Source of the DNA: Gnetum montanum
Taxonomy: Eukaryota; Streptophyta; Gnetopsida; Gnetales; Gnetaceae
Direction of reading: 5' to 3'
DNA length: 64,000 nt
Assembly (NCBI GenBank): GCA_015680685.1
Contig: MNCI01036589.1
Location: forward strand, 115,970 to 179,969
How positions within the stretch are numbered: the stretch's first letter is position 1; every line of letters starts with the position of its first letter. The notes beneath the pieces are model-generated. The model did not search any database. It worked only from the letters and a program-made list of their open reading frames with translations, and was not told the DNA's origin. Made by a program: the position numbers and the translations under genes. Shown here piece after piece: positions 11,861 through 22,279 of the stretch.

Positions 11861-12458
11861 ACCCCAATTTTTCATTAGATCAAGGTTGGCAATTTTGAGC
11901 AAACCAGAGAGAAAAACAGAGATGCTAAGAACCAGAGCAGAGAACCTTGTACGCTGGACCTCAACCCTGTATGCTGAGCATACAGCCTCTACGCTGTGCC
12001 TGCAGTTTGAACCAACACACAATCATCCCTGCATCCACCGGGGCTATTCGTCCACCTTGTGTGAAAGCCACAACTGTGTTAGACCGGTGCATTGTAACTC
12101 TCACTTTGCAATAACATTGCTGCATTTTCTTCCTAGAATCTGTTATAGTTTTTTTTATTAATTGTTGCATGTTTACTGTTTACACCCTCATATGTTTATG
12201 CTCTGTTTACACCAGTTACGCTGTTTACGCTTCGTTTTACGTCTGTTACGCCATTCACATATAACCCAGCGTATAACAGCTCGGTGTACGTTTGGGGAAA
12301 TCCTTGCCTGATCCGTGTGCAGACCACTCAAGGTACTATGCCTTTGTTAATTCCAGCTTGCCCTCAAGCGAAGGTAGGGTCTTCTGTGTGTGTCTGGAGA
12401 TCTCCAAGTTTCTGTTTCCTTCCAGCCGAAGACCAACGATTTCGGACGGTACAGAAAT

Positions 12459-12477
12459 TGGTGCTAGAAGGAGGGCC
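12459..12477 (+). promoter_or_regulatory. Primer-binding site of element E
   Basis: TGGTGCTAGAAGGAGGGCC begins 6 bases after the LTR end (GGTACA at 12453). TGG pairs with the CCA end of a tRNA; I have not assigned which tRNA. It differs clearly from the PBS of D, B, C, F and G, which fits a different lineage. Confidence 0.75.
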
Positions 12478-12504
12478 AAACTGCCTAAAACTTACTGTCT
12501 TCAA

Positions 12505-12935
12505 AGCTCCCAGCGTCTACGCTGTCGAGTTTACGCCAACCCTGTCTGTAGAGCTTCCAACGTCTACGCTTCTGAGTTTACCCCGACTCTGTCTGTTTAC
12601 CCCGACTTTGTCTGCACACTTCTCAGCGTTTACGCTATTGAGCATCTACGCTATTGACTTTATGCTGACCCTATCTACACACTTCATAGCGTCTACGCTG
12701 TTCAGTATACGCTACACGCTCTATGCTGTAGACCCGTCTACGCTGCCATCCAGTATACGCCACACTCTATACGCTGTAAACTCGATTTACGTTGTACGCT
12801 GACGCTGTCTACGCTGCTTAGCATATACGTTGTACGCTCTACGCTGTAGACTTTGTCTACGCTGCTGTGTGCTCTACGCTCTACGCTGACTCTGTCTACG
12901 CTCTACGCTGTAGACATTGTCTACGCTACTGACGT
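12505..12935 (+). repeat. Leader array of tCTACGCTg/GTAGAC motifs
   Basis: Between PBS and the first coding frame there are more than twenty copies of TCTACGCTG or TTTACGC, many paired with GTAGAC to make short inverted repeats (CTACGCTGTAGAC). Motif use resembles the antisense gene's 5'UTR array at 22280-22450. The open frames crossing it are products of the repeat. Confidence 0.8.
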
Positions 12936-12989
12936 ACTATTATCCCAGTTTCATACCCTTTCACTGTACCGTATTCTCAACTATTCATC

Positions 12990-13487
12990 ATGAACACCGC
13001 AAGCTCCACCGCTACAACCACCTAGGTCACAGACCTTGTAGGCACTATGGCCGTTCAACAGCCCAGGGTACAACCCACAGTGGGGCCCCGCCGGTCTCTT
13101 AGATTGCAAGGGAGGAAACCATCGTCTAACATTATAACTCAAGACTAGTACAACTTCATATGCGTGAAAATACAAGCCGGCTTAGCCGTAGACCGAGCCG
13201 AAATGGAAGTTAAGAGGCAACACGAACTTTTCTATAGGGGAGGACAAGAGTTTATTCCTTCCCCATACGATATCATCCCCCTTCCAGAGCCTTACTCTGA
13301 GCTCATCACACAACTCCTCCTGCAAAAGAGCCAGTCTCTAGATCAGCTTGTAGTAAATCCTCAACCGAAAGAGGAGGATGAGTTCGCAGCCCAATCCGAA
13401 CATGAAGATTCGTACCATACTCTTAGCCCACAAACCTATGTCAACCCGTTGTTCCATCCAGCCATAGGGGAAATTACGTCCCTTTAA
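12990..13487 (+). pseudogene. ORF1-like or N-terminal gag frame of element E
   Basis: From the ATG at 12990 one frame runs 165 codons to a TAA at 13485. It is broken by TAG at 13023-13025 and 13146-13148. Visible text includes SLRLQGRKPSSN, EVKRQHELFYRGGQEFIPSP and an acidic stretch PQPKEEDEFAAQSEHEDS. I recognise no domain. Ogre elements carry a separate ORF1 before gag, so this may be its equivalent. Alternatively it is the gag N-terminus displaced by a frameshift near 13490, since the next frame follows closely. Confidence 0.55.
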
Positions 13488-13536
13488 CTGTTTAGATTCA
13501 CCCAAGCACAAATACCCCAACCAAAATCATCCGCAC

Positions 13537-15570
13537 TTGTTCATATTCCTCCTTCCGCTTGCTATTCTCCCCGTTGCAACTGTAGCCTCGTCCTCGCAAG
13601 TACAACCCCCTCAAAATAATGTAGGAGCAACCTTCCCGCCCCGAGTGATCGGGATGCCGCATGTGATGTCGGCATCTACGTCCACTCATTATATCCGCCA
13701 AATCCAAACTCACGGAGCCCCTTTCACCGCTGCAACCCAACAAATTCAGGGGATTCCTACACAAAACATGATCGAACAATGGGCGGCGATTGGTGCTCAA
13801 TCACAACCTCCTCACTATAACATACCACCTCACACAATTCCACCGGCCAACATCCCTCAAGGACAACCACAACAACAACAACCCCTTGCCTACAATGTGC
13901 CACCCCTAGTACCACCCGCTATAAATATCCCGCAAGTACAGCCTCCAACTACACAACTTTCTGCCTTCCAGCCCACTGTCCAACAATCTAACATGTATAC
14001 CGTACGACATCCCCAACCTGCCATCTCACTTAGCGCCCAAGACTGGGCTAACACTAAAAAGCTAATGTAGGAACTAACCGACGAGGTCAAACGCCTTAAG
14101 ACAGCCGTCGACGGAGAACTGAAGGTAGTAGATTTTTATCACGATGACCTAATCAGCTCTTCGGTTCCGCCCCTAACATTACCCAAGGGTGTATCATTGT
14201 CTGCGCTAACTAAATACAATGGGGAGACATACCCCAATGCTCACCTTATAACATTTAGACTAGAATGCGCATTACTTCAGGCGTGGCCACATGCCATTTT
14301 GCGAGTGTTCCCTATGTCCCTCGCAGGGAGAGCACTTGATTGGTATCAGGCCTTGCCAAGAAACTCAATATTTTCTCTAAAGGACTTGTTACATCAATTC
14401 GTTACCAAGTTCAAGTATAACTTGAAACCTGAAGCAACACTTAACAGCCTTATATAGGTCAAACAAACACCCCTAGAACTCGTACAAAAATTCATCCAAA
14501 GGTGGAGTGCTGCTCTCAATGAGCTCCATGAGCCGATCCCAGAGACGTATCTCCTCACCATTCTAAAGGGGGCTGTTAACAACTTTTTCAAATCCAAGTT
14601 ATATTATCTCAATGCACGTAACCTCAATCAAGCCTTTGTATAGATTAAAAACATAGAGGAGGCGGCCCAAAATAGCCACGATCCTGCGTATTTAGCCTTT
14701 AAGAATCAACACAGTAAGAAAGATAAAGAAAAGGCTAAAACAACTATAGCGGCAGTAACGGAAACGCAACAAGCAAATGTGGGACAACAAAGCAAACCAC
14801 CTGTTGCCCCTACTAATTACACTAAACCCACTCCTGCGACCGCACCAGAATCGTCCTCATCACAGAACCCAACACCGACTCGTACGAGAAACTTTGAGAG
14901 GAAAGAACCCTCCCAATACACGTCGTTGCCTATGAAGACATCGCAACTATTCAACCAACTTCTGAAGGTTGGATTAATGAAACATAAACAGTTATCCCCT
15001 GCTGCTATCCAGAGACATGATCGGTTCTGTCAACTGGTTCAGAACCCAAGCTTAGCAACGCCAGATGAGCCTTCAGTACCGAAAGGCTTTAGAATGGATC
15101 GTTTCTACGACTATCACCAACGTAACGAGCATGGTACAGATTATTGTTTCACCCTAAAACAAGACATACAACGAATGATCGATGAAGGCCAAATCACTTT
15201 TGATGAGGCCAACCCGGTCCAATCACAAAACCAGGCCATGGGTGTGTATAAAGACCCTCTAAATACCAAGGAGGCGCCGTACGTGATCAACACAATCTAC
15301 CTTGATAACGAAACCGAAACACCTAGCATTAACACCGTCTATTCCAACCATGACCAGCAAATGCCTAATAAACCATTTGTGGTGCGTGTCCCTCCCACTG
15401 TACAAACATCGGCGCCTCAGTCGTCATATTCACCGCAGAAGCCTTATGTCGTCAGAATACCCCTTGTTGTAGCAGCTTCTAACACCCCGACACGCGAATG
15501 GTACGCGTACCTCCCGCCGTCACTACCGAAAACTCACCAACACCTCCTATTCGGCCCACTAACTACGTAG
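13537..15570 (+). pseudogene. gag: gag of element E
   Basis: A single reading frame interrupted by three TAG codons (14068, 14455, 14641). Order: a Gln/Pro-rich region (13600-14030, PQ and NIP repeats), a short coiled-coil-like stretch (ELTDEVKRLKTAV), then the retrotransposon capsid fold (14197-14700) with KYNGETYPNAHLITF, LAGRALDWYQALP and WSAALNELHEPIPE. Near 15110 lies a degenerate zinc knuckle, YHQRNEHGTDYC, in which the first Cys expected in Tat gag proteins is replaced by Tyr. Pro-rich text starts near 15370 and moves to another frame around 15497. Gag would form the virus-like particle. This copy is inactive unless the stops are suppressed. Confidence 0.85.
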
Positions 15571-17150
15571 TTCAAGTACCACCTGCGGTTGCAACAGCGG
15601 AGGTACAACCTCCAGCTAGGCCAACTCCATACATCGTTAGAACACCCGAACGTCCTAGTGATCACCAATCCTCCATTTCACAAACACACAATAAACCCAG
15701 ACCTTATGTCATCAAGGTGCCCATCCAGCCTGGCGCTCAACAGCATACAACCGTCCAACTGCAACCCCGCCCGACTCCATATGTAGTACGAATCCCAAAA
15801 CAACCTGAGGCTCTGAAACCAACTGCATCCCCACACCACACACGAGAACGCTTAGCGGACAGGCTTACACGCAAACGCTTGGAGAAGGAGCGTCAATGGC
15901 TAGCCTTAGGACCTCCTAAACCTACACCGTTAAACGCAGTACCCATGACACAACCTAACGATAAACCAAACACAGGCTATGAGGGTGAATCATCCAGAAG
16001 ACATGACACGCCCAAATCAATGATTTCGAGCAAAAACGACAAACCAATGATGCACAAAATAAAACTGTTGGGCCCAATGGACCAAGTCACCGTCGATAAA
16101 CATGCGCCCAACAGTAGAGACCTAGCAACAGCCCTAACACAAGTCACGCAAGCACTCAAACAAAAGAATACTTCACTAAGCTTATATGACCTAGTTTTAA
16201 CATCTCAAACACATCGTCAAGCTTTGGTGCGCATGTTAACATCTATCCCAGTAAGTGAGGACTTGCCTCCAAATGAACCTTCAATTCATGCGGTAATGTA
16301 CTCACCTCAAGGGTCAACTTCCAAGCCATTAAGCTTCCACAATGATAACATCAAGGTGGATAAGAAAATAGGAGAGGTAACAACAGCCCCTATGTTCATA
16401 ACAATACGAGTAAACCAATTCAAGATACATAGGGTCCATGTAGATGATGGAGCTGCCACAAATGTAGTGCCATATCCCATCGTCAAACAACTCGGGCTTA
16501 CAGAGCTAATCAAACCAACTGCCACCACATGCTTGAAAACATTCAGCGGGTCACGTGTGATAGTCAAAGGCACCGTGACTTTAGACTTCATAGCAGGGGA
16601 TCAATTCCCCACATCCGCTGACTCTGTGGTAATTGATGAAATGCCAGGGTTTAACCTAATCTTGGGAAGGCCCTGGTTAGCCCAACTAAAAGCAGTCGCT
16701 TCCCCTATACATCAAGAAATTCACCTGCTTTATGAAGGTGGCGAAATTGTTATACATGAGGAGGCTGCTACACCCATCATCTCATCGTACATAGACACAG
16801 ACCAAGGCTCAGAGGTTAAGCTTGAAGAGCATGGACAACATGACATAAATGAACAACAGCCAGTAGGCGATAACCTTTTAGATACAAAGGAAAATCCACC
16901 CAAAACAGAAATACTCGGGCTTGACATTGTACATACGCAGCCTCACTTAGAAACCACAACTGACATAGAAACTGTGATACATACAGAAGCGCAAGAAAAC
17001 ACTAACGTGGGAACAATTCCATCAGACGTCCCTTGGGCTGAATTACCATTCAACGTGATCAACGAAGGGGACGCTAAATATAGAATCATACCCGCTAACG
17101 CATCGCCTAACGTCAAAATGAGAAAAATCAAAAAATTACTAAACCAATAA
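15498..17150 (+). pseudogene. Pro-rich repeat linker and aspartic protease of element E
   Basis: An open frame of 550 codons. Residues 1-120 hold five of about eight imperfect repeats of P-[YF]-V-[VI]-[RK]-[VI]-P (PTPYVVRIPKQPE, RPYVIKVPIQPG), which begin in the preceding frame at about 15370. Residues ~310-430 are a retroviral-type protease: HRVHVDDGAATNVVPY (active site D-D-G-A, as in Tat/Ogre elements), then GTVTLDFIAGDQF and FNLILGRPWLAQL, the usual ILGRPWL signature. The tail (from ~440) is acidic and unrecognised. It would cut the polyprotein. The frame stops at 17150, 5.7 kb before RT; in Ogre elements an intron lies at this junction. A frameshift near 15497 separates it from gag. Confidence 0.85.
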
Positions 17151-17160
17151 ACAACGAACT

Positions 17161-17417
17161 GTCCGAAATGACGTTAAACTACAACAAGTCCGAAACGACA
17201 TTAAACTACATTCCAAGTCCGGAATGACGTTAAACTATCATGTCCGCAATGACATAAAACTAGCCACGATCAGAAATGATTGGTCAACCAAGAAATGCCA
17301 CCCGTGTCATTCAAAACGTCCCTTGCTTATGTTGGGGCCCGAAATGGCCTTAAACTACACATATGGCCCGAAATGGCCTTAAACTAGTGCGTATGTGGCC
17401 CGAAATGGCCTTAAACT
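17161..17417 (+). repeat. Hairpin-motif array 1, directly after PR
   Basis: Seven clear units. Four are GTC-CG[AGC]AA[TC]-GAC-NN-(T/A)AAACT (17161-17261). Three are GGCC-CGAAAT-GGCC-TTAAACT (17336-17417). One weaker unit is ATC-AGAAAT-GAT near 17270. It starts 10 bases after the PR stop. Each unit can form a 3-4 bp stem with a six-base loop. The loop is kept while both stem arms change together. Confidence 0.85.
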
Positions 17418-17795
17418 AGATCATCCATTTATACTTTGTTTTTCTCCCAAATTTCGGCTCACTGTTCGAATTTATGCTTGCATTGTCATGTTGTCAATAA
17501 TAATTTTTGCAATTATCTTTTGCTCATAATTACAGTCCTACTTATGATTACATCTGTGCATTACACTTAAACCACAAAAACAAACCAAAACATTTTATAT
17601 TCCCGTGTCGTGTTTACATTTAAACCCAAAATTCACAACAAAAAAATATAAGTAAAAACAAAATTATGGATATATACATGTAACGATGTACAATTACAAG
17701 AGTCAACTGATTTTATTCATCCGTTCAATACAACTCAAATCGCTCAATTTACAATTCACGTATAAATCTGAGTTAGAACAATTTCAAAGCAAAGA
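17418..17795. other. AT-rich spacer, probable 3' flank of the antisense gene
   Basis: No coding frame or repeat was seen. Read on the minus strand it follows the last exon of the antisense gene and would contain its 3'UTR and polyadenylation signals. AATAAA-like strings are present but not decisive. Confidence 0.5.
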
Positions 17796-19393
17796 TCAAA
17801 CATCAGGGATAGGAGGATCATCCCCTTTAGACCCACTGGCATCATGAGCCCCCACTCCACTGGGGCCAGCTTCCTGAACATCATCATCACCTTGATCCTA
17901 TAAAATGCAAAGGGAACAATCAACATAAGGATAAAAGAAAAAAAATTTCAAGCATTATGCAGCGAACAAATTTCATAATAACAAAATGCTTACCGTAGGG
18001 GAACCCCCTAAGCCGAATTCCAGCCGGCGAAGGATTTCCTCTTCTGAGACATTGGTCCAATCGGTCCCATCAAGGCCTAGGTTGACATCTGCCAAGGCCT
18101 TCCCCTTGTCAACTGCTGACCAGGTAGGACGCTTTAAAGGGAATTCACCCACAGACACCTCCCCAGAAGCTGTCGTGATTACCCTAGTAGGCGATTCCAT
18201 CTCAATAGTTGTGTTTTGAGCAAAGGTATCAAATGCAGAGCGCAGACCCAGACCTTCCACAAACATTTCAAGTTGACGCTTTTCAATAGATACTTCCTTC
18301 AACGATTTCTTATAATGATGCTTGTGGTTCTTTTCATCCTGACCCCATTTACGCACCTTGGAAGCAAAGCCTTCCAATCTTGACACTTGAGGTTTAATAG
18401 ATCCACCTGGGCCTTACGCTCTGCTAGTTTCCGGGTCAGTGACGCATGGCGATTGAGTAGGTTCTAGTATCTATTATACTTGACCTTGGAAGTCTGCCAA
18501 GAGCGATCACCACTTAGTTTAGCAGAGGTGAACTCATACCGAGCCTTGAGATCGTCACACTCAACTGACAACTCAGAAACTTCCTTCTCCTTTTCTTGGA
18601 CTTGCAACCACAACTGTTCGATGGAACGCCTACAAGTCCAAAGCGATTTGGCATTGTGTACAAGGCCTTCCACCACTTCGTCATAAACTAGCCTTTGAAC
18701 CTGCTCGACTTCTGGGGATAGCATGGGCAAACTCTCAATGTTAACTGTCTCAGATGGATCTCACCTCAGTTTGGCACCTACACACACGGAAAGAACAAAC
18801 GCTAAAACGACAAAAAAAAGGGGTGTAAAACTCTAAAGCTGTAAAAAACTTTGAACATTTATACCTATATCAGGGTGGGCTTCCTGAATGCGTTCAACAA
18901 CCTCCTCAGCGATACTAACCACAAAATCCATTTTACTTGGCATCTCTGTCCAAGTAAATGGTCCATGAGTACGAGACAGACTAACCTCCGCGGTCCTTTC
19001 AGGGGGGACCGTTTTCATGGGCACATCCAGCCGCATCATTATGGTTTCACTACCTTCATCTGAAAGCGATGAAAACATAAAAATAAAACACCATAAAACA
19101 ACAACTCACAAAGTGACGCAATAAAATAAAAGAAAACATACCGTGTTCCCTATCCCCTTCTGGGATTGGAGGGTCGCCAAGGTCCAACCTTCCCTTGAGG
19201 AAGCTACTAAACATTTCATCGACACCACTCTAGTCATCGACCAGTTCAGTCTCTGTGGTGTCTTCCCGTAGCTCCTCTGTCCCTCCCGCCTGATCTTTGC
19301 TCACATCTTCCTCCTCAGTCATTAACTCTGTTGTAGCCTCCTCCTCTTTAATGATGGTCTCTAATTCCTGCCTTCTCACTTCTTGAGTCAAGT
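17796..19393 (-). pseudogene. Exons 5-8 of the antisense gene: acidic linker, coiled coil and acidic tail
   Basis: Exon 5 is strongly acidic (ETIIKEEEATTELMTEEED) with a TAG after ETELVDD. Exon 6 (FTWTEMPSKMDFVVSIAEEVVERIQEAHPDI) is unrecognised. Exon 7 has heptad-like leucine and charged spacing over about 60 residues (LWLQVQEKEKEVSELSVECDDLKARY, continuing as LTRKLAERKAQVDLL after a TAG at 18464), which suggests a coiled coil. A one-base shift near 18385 moves the text to SRLEGFASKVRKWGQ and then EEEILRRLEFGLGGSPT before a GTAAGC donor at 17993. The last exon's frame is uncertain; the most natural text ends GSKGDDPPIPDV with TGA at 17796. Confidence 0.55.
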
Positions 19394-19482
19394 CTGAAGG
19401 CATCAGTGGCATGTAAGCGGTCAAAATAAAAATTATGAATAAGACAAAATTATAAAGCAATAAGTGTACTAAGTTTACTTAC

Positions 19483-20572
19483 CTCGGGCAGGCATCTTGA
19501 ACCGTATGCGCTTCACCCGTGGCTCGTCCACGTTTGAGGCCTCCTCGATTGAACGTTCACGCTTCATTAGCTTCGACTTGGCCTTACCGATGGTCTCTTT
19601 GATGACCCGTTCTGCTCTCTTGGCGGTATAAGGCACATCGTCTGGTTCCAACCCCACACTATCACGTGTGTGGATTGAGGTACCAGATGACCCCCCTGTT
19701 GTGATAGATACAGATTCATCGATTCCCTTGGGTGCATCTTGGGACTCAGCTATTTCAAACAAATGGTTGATCCACGGGCGGGATAATTGACCTCGATCCC
19801 ATAGAACATACTTATTGTCCGCACGAACCACTAGAAACTCGGCTAAGCGGTGAAGATAACCAGCAAAGAATGCAAAGGTAAAGTGGGATTACGCCTCGAC
19901 ATTTGAGCGCAATCGCACTATCTCCTTATGAAGGCCCGACAACAAAAATTGGGCCTAGTTATAACGCATTCCGGTTTCTAGGACGGTTCGCATAATACGC
20001 ACAACTTCAACACCAAGACTCCACACCTGAGAAAGGGATTTAGGGAATACCTATGCCCTAAACAGAGGATATAATTCATTAACTTCCTCAACCTTTGACT
20101 TCCCCTGCATAGGGAATCCCTTAGCACCCTTGGTAACGCCCAACCAGTCCTCTAACTCATGTACCATATGAAGCTCTTTATGAGCCCTGTCCAAAACTAC
20201 ATTTACACCATCCGCCGGTACACCAAACAAGTTCGAAAATAATTCGGCCGACAGATGGAAGACTATCTTAACACCCNGAAAATAATTCGGCCGACAGATG
20301 GAAGACTATCTTAACACCCTTAATCCGGGTGCTATAGTAAGAGACGGATTTGTCGAATGAATCAACAACTCCAATCATTTCGGCTATTGACACATCAGGG
20401 CTCGGAGTTGTAAAGAGCTCCATAAGGTCGACATCATTTAAATAACGGACGATGGATGGCGGGGCATGGGTGTGCAACCATTTCTAAGCCTTACTGATCT
20501 CCCCGAACTTCATCGAGAGGGTACTCTCAGTTCGTCCGGTTGTGACAGGGTCTCTGCCGGGAGGGACATCAA
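19483..20572 (-). pseudogene. Exon 4 of the antisense gene: large unrecognised domain
   Basis: About 349 codons once the 43-base artefact at 20235-20277 is discounted; with it removed the frame runs on correctly (AELF then NLFGVPADGV). Text such as KWLHTHAPPSIVRYLND, STRIKGVKIVFHL, VEEVNELYPLF and WDRGQLSRPWINHLFEI is rich in hydrophobic and aromatic positions and looks like a folded domain. It is vaguely reminiscent of plant transposon-associated gag-like or mobile domains, but I cannot assign it. Four in-frame stops (three TAG, one TAA) are all one C-to-T step from Gln codons. The C-terminal part turns basic (KSKLMKRERS, PRVKRIRFK), a possible nuclear signal. Confidence 0.5.
20235..20319. 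other. 42-bp duplication around an N: assembly artefact
   Basis: The 42 bases at 20235-20276 (gaaaataattcggccgacag...) are repeated exactly at 20278-20319, with the single N at 20277 between them. Removing one copy plus the N restores the reading frame of exon 4 of the antisense gene, as expected for two contigs whose overlap was not merged. Confidence 0.92.
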
Positions 20573-20661
20573 CTGTAGATAAAATTCAAAACCATCACAT
20601 CAGTATAACCCCTAACAGTTGAACAAACACGTTAACACATCTAGAGAATATTGTTACTTAC

Positions 20662-22225
20662 CTTTAGTGGTGGACTTAGAGGTGCTACCCAAGTCAGAGT
20701 CACGAGGAAAAATTGGTCCCTTATACGACCAATCTTCATGGAACCACCCACGAGCTTTGCTTTGTGCGAACGCTTTAGAAAACCATTTGTGGAAATGTAC
20801 AATCTCATCCTTGGTTTGAGCTAACACAGCTCCGTGAAGGGTGGGACCCGCCATAAAGGTCTCTAGAGCGGTATGAGTTAAGGCAAGCCCATCATCATCA
20901 ACACATGTTCCGTCTTGGTTAACTTGGGGCCTGCAAAAGAATGGTTGTCAAAACAGAAGCGAATGCCAAACAACAAAAAAAATAGAAACGACAAGCTTAA
21001 ACGATCTTACCTATCTACCCGGTACACTGTGCCAGGAGGGTTCTGAAACAACGTGTGCGCATGCGCAACTAAAAATAGTGTGTTGTTGAGATAATCATGC
21101 CCTCACAGCAATAGGGCCCACACACGTGCTAACGGGCAAGTAGACCTGGGCACGCCAGAGGGACCATCCTCGATCACAAGCGGCCCCTCATCAATATCCT
21201 CCATAAAAACCGCCATGTCCTCCGAAGCTCCCGGCAACATGGCCTCAAGCACGCTTCGTGCCACTTGTTCACTCAGATGTGACCAGACCACCACCTTAAA
21301 TTTGTCCAGGATGAAGGTAAGGAATTCACACGCCCCTTCCCTGAACCATACTCCATTGTTGTCAATGGTCAGATCTGGGGTAGGTTCATCGGCCTCAATG
21401 GGGCCAAACCATGCTAGTACTCCAACTAGCTCAACTACCAAGAGAAAAGGTTCAGTCTCCCTGCAAGCAACCAAAATGCCACAGTAAATCAGCCATACAT
21501 GAAAATGACACGAAAAACAAAATTTCATATTGAAGGCCAACAGTTAGAAAAATTACTAACTGTTTACGCTCGGCGTATACGCTGCCTAACCCGGCATATA
21601 CGCTGTCAAAAACTGTTTACGCTTAGCGTATACGCTACCTAATACGGCATATACATTGTCGAACAAACTGTTTAATCTCAGCGTATACGCTGTGAAAATC
21701 ATCAGCGTATACGCCATAAAAGCCTTCAGTGTATATGCTGTGCAAACAGTTTATGCTGAACACTGTGTAAACAGTCAGCGTATACACCGTAAAAAAACAG
21801 TTAGCGTATACGCTGTGAAAATCGTCTACGCTACATACTGATGAAATCGTCTACGCTGTATATTGTTAAAGTCCTCTACACTACACACTAGTCAAAATGA
21901 CTACGCTGTACGCTATAGAGACCCTCTACACTGGGAACCTACAGACCTTCTATGCCAGGCGTATACGCCGAAACCCTCTAAGCTAATTGTCTACGCTAGC
22001 ATATACATCGAAACTCTCTACGCTACGAAAACTATCTACACCAAAATAACATGTACAGATGAAACTAACTAACAGAGGCAGGATTAGAGCCTACCTATGT
22101 GACGATCTAGGCCACGATGGAACCCTTGGTCTGGGCAGACACTGCAGCATGGCCTCACTCTCCTCCGTGAAAGTCAGATCAGGCCCCTTCCTCCCCTGGC
22201 CTTCCACCTCCTTGCCCTTACCCAT
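20662..22225 (-). pseudogene. Exons 1-3 of the antisense gene: degenerate NIF/FCP1-like HAD phosphatase domain
   Basis: Exon 1 gives a short basic N-terminus (MGKGKEVEGQGRKG). Exon 2 reads EPFLLVVELVGVLAWFG, GVWFREGACEFLTFIL, DKFKVVVWSHLSEQVARSV, and later YLNNTLFLVAHAHTLFQNPP. This order matches plant NLI-interacting-factor-like phosphatases: LLVLDLNGVL, a PGxxEFLxF stretch, FEVxVWSS, then NTLLVDDSPYKALxNPP. The nucleophile motif DLNG is replaced by ELVG, and DDSPYK by VAHAHT, so catalysis seems lost. A TGA at 21103-21105 interrupts exon 2. Exon 3 (TALETFMAGPT, HFHKWFSKAF, GWFHEDWSYKG) may complete or follow the domain. The match is made by eye and the alternative of an unrelated fold remains. 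Confidence 0.5.
21556..22062. repeat. GCGTATACGC palindrome array inside intron 1 of the antisense gene
   Basis: Many copies of gCGTATACGCt and partial forms (GTCTACGCTGTA, CGGCATATACGC), similar to the LTR arrays at 11285 and 28125. Here they lie between donor 22094 and acceptor 21461, in the only long intron of the gene. This is the usual place for an intronic enhancer, but function is not shown by sequence. Confidence 0.8.
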
Positions 22226-22279
22226 TTCGGCATCCTCTACACTGGGATCGACAGGTTTACGCCGAGGATAGAAACCGCT

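Larger units (their letters stand above)
9502..12453 (+). repeat. 5' LTR of element E, split by a solo LTR
   Basis: It starts TGAAACACC and ends GGTACA. Both ends match the 3' LTR (27901-29250). After removing the insertion at 9581-11146 and one copy of its TSD it is about 1.38 kb, against 1.35 kb for the 3' LTR. Its U3 holds the GCGTATACGC array and a TATA box at 11852. The 'caagcgaaggtagggtcttctgtg' U5 block is shared by both LTRs. Confidence 0.9.
17796..22225 (-). pseudogene. Antisense, intron-containing gene inside element E (8 exons)
   Basis: Read on the minus strand. Exons: 22225-22095, 21460-21011, 20930-20662, 20572-19483, 19393-19142, 19059-18865, 18777-17994, 17896 to about 17796. 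Introns are 634, 80, 89, 89, 82, 87 and 97 bases, all GT...AG; donors include GTAAGT, GTAAGA and GTATGT, and acceptors are mostly TGCAG or TTCAG-like. Phases match across the first six junctions, for example CAT AG|G GAG and ACT AAA G|TT GAT. The start ATG at 22223-22225 has G at -3 and +4. The product would be roughly 1070 residues: HAD-like domain, unknown middle, acidic linker, coiled coil, acidic tail. It is now broken by in-frame stops (one in exon 2, four in exon 4, one in exon 5, two in exon 7), a one-base shift near 18385 and an unclear last-exon frame. I do not recognise the whole protein. Antisense extra ORFs are known in Tat elements, but I cannot tell whether this one has been described. 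Confidence 0.75.

Noticed and set aside
12284-12802. 172-codon and 121-codon open frames over the E leader
   Set aside because: They span the LTR end, the PBS and the repeat array, and their protein text is repeat-derived (Thr-Leu-Ser rich).
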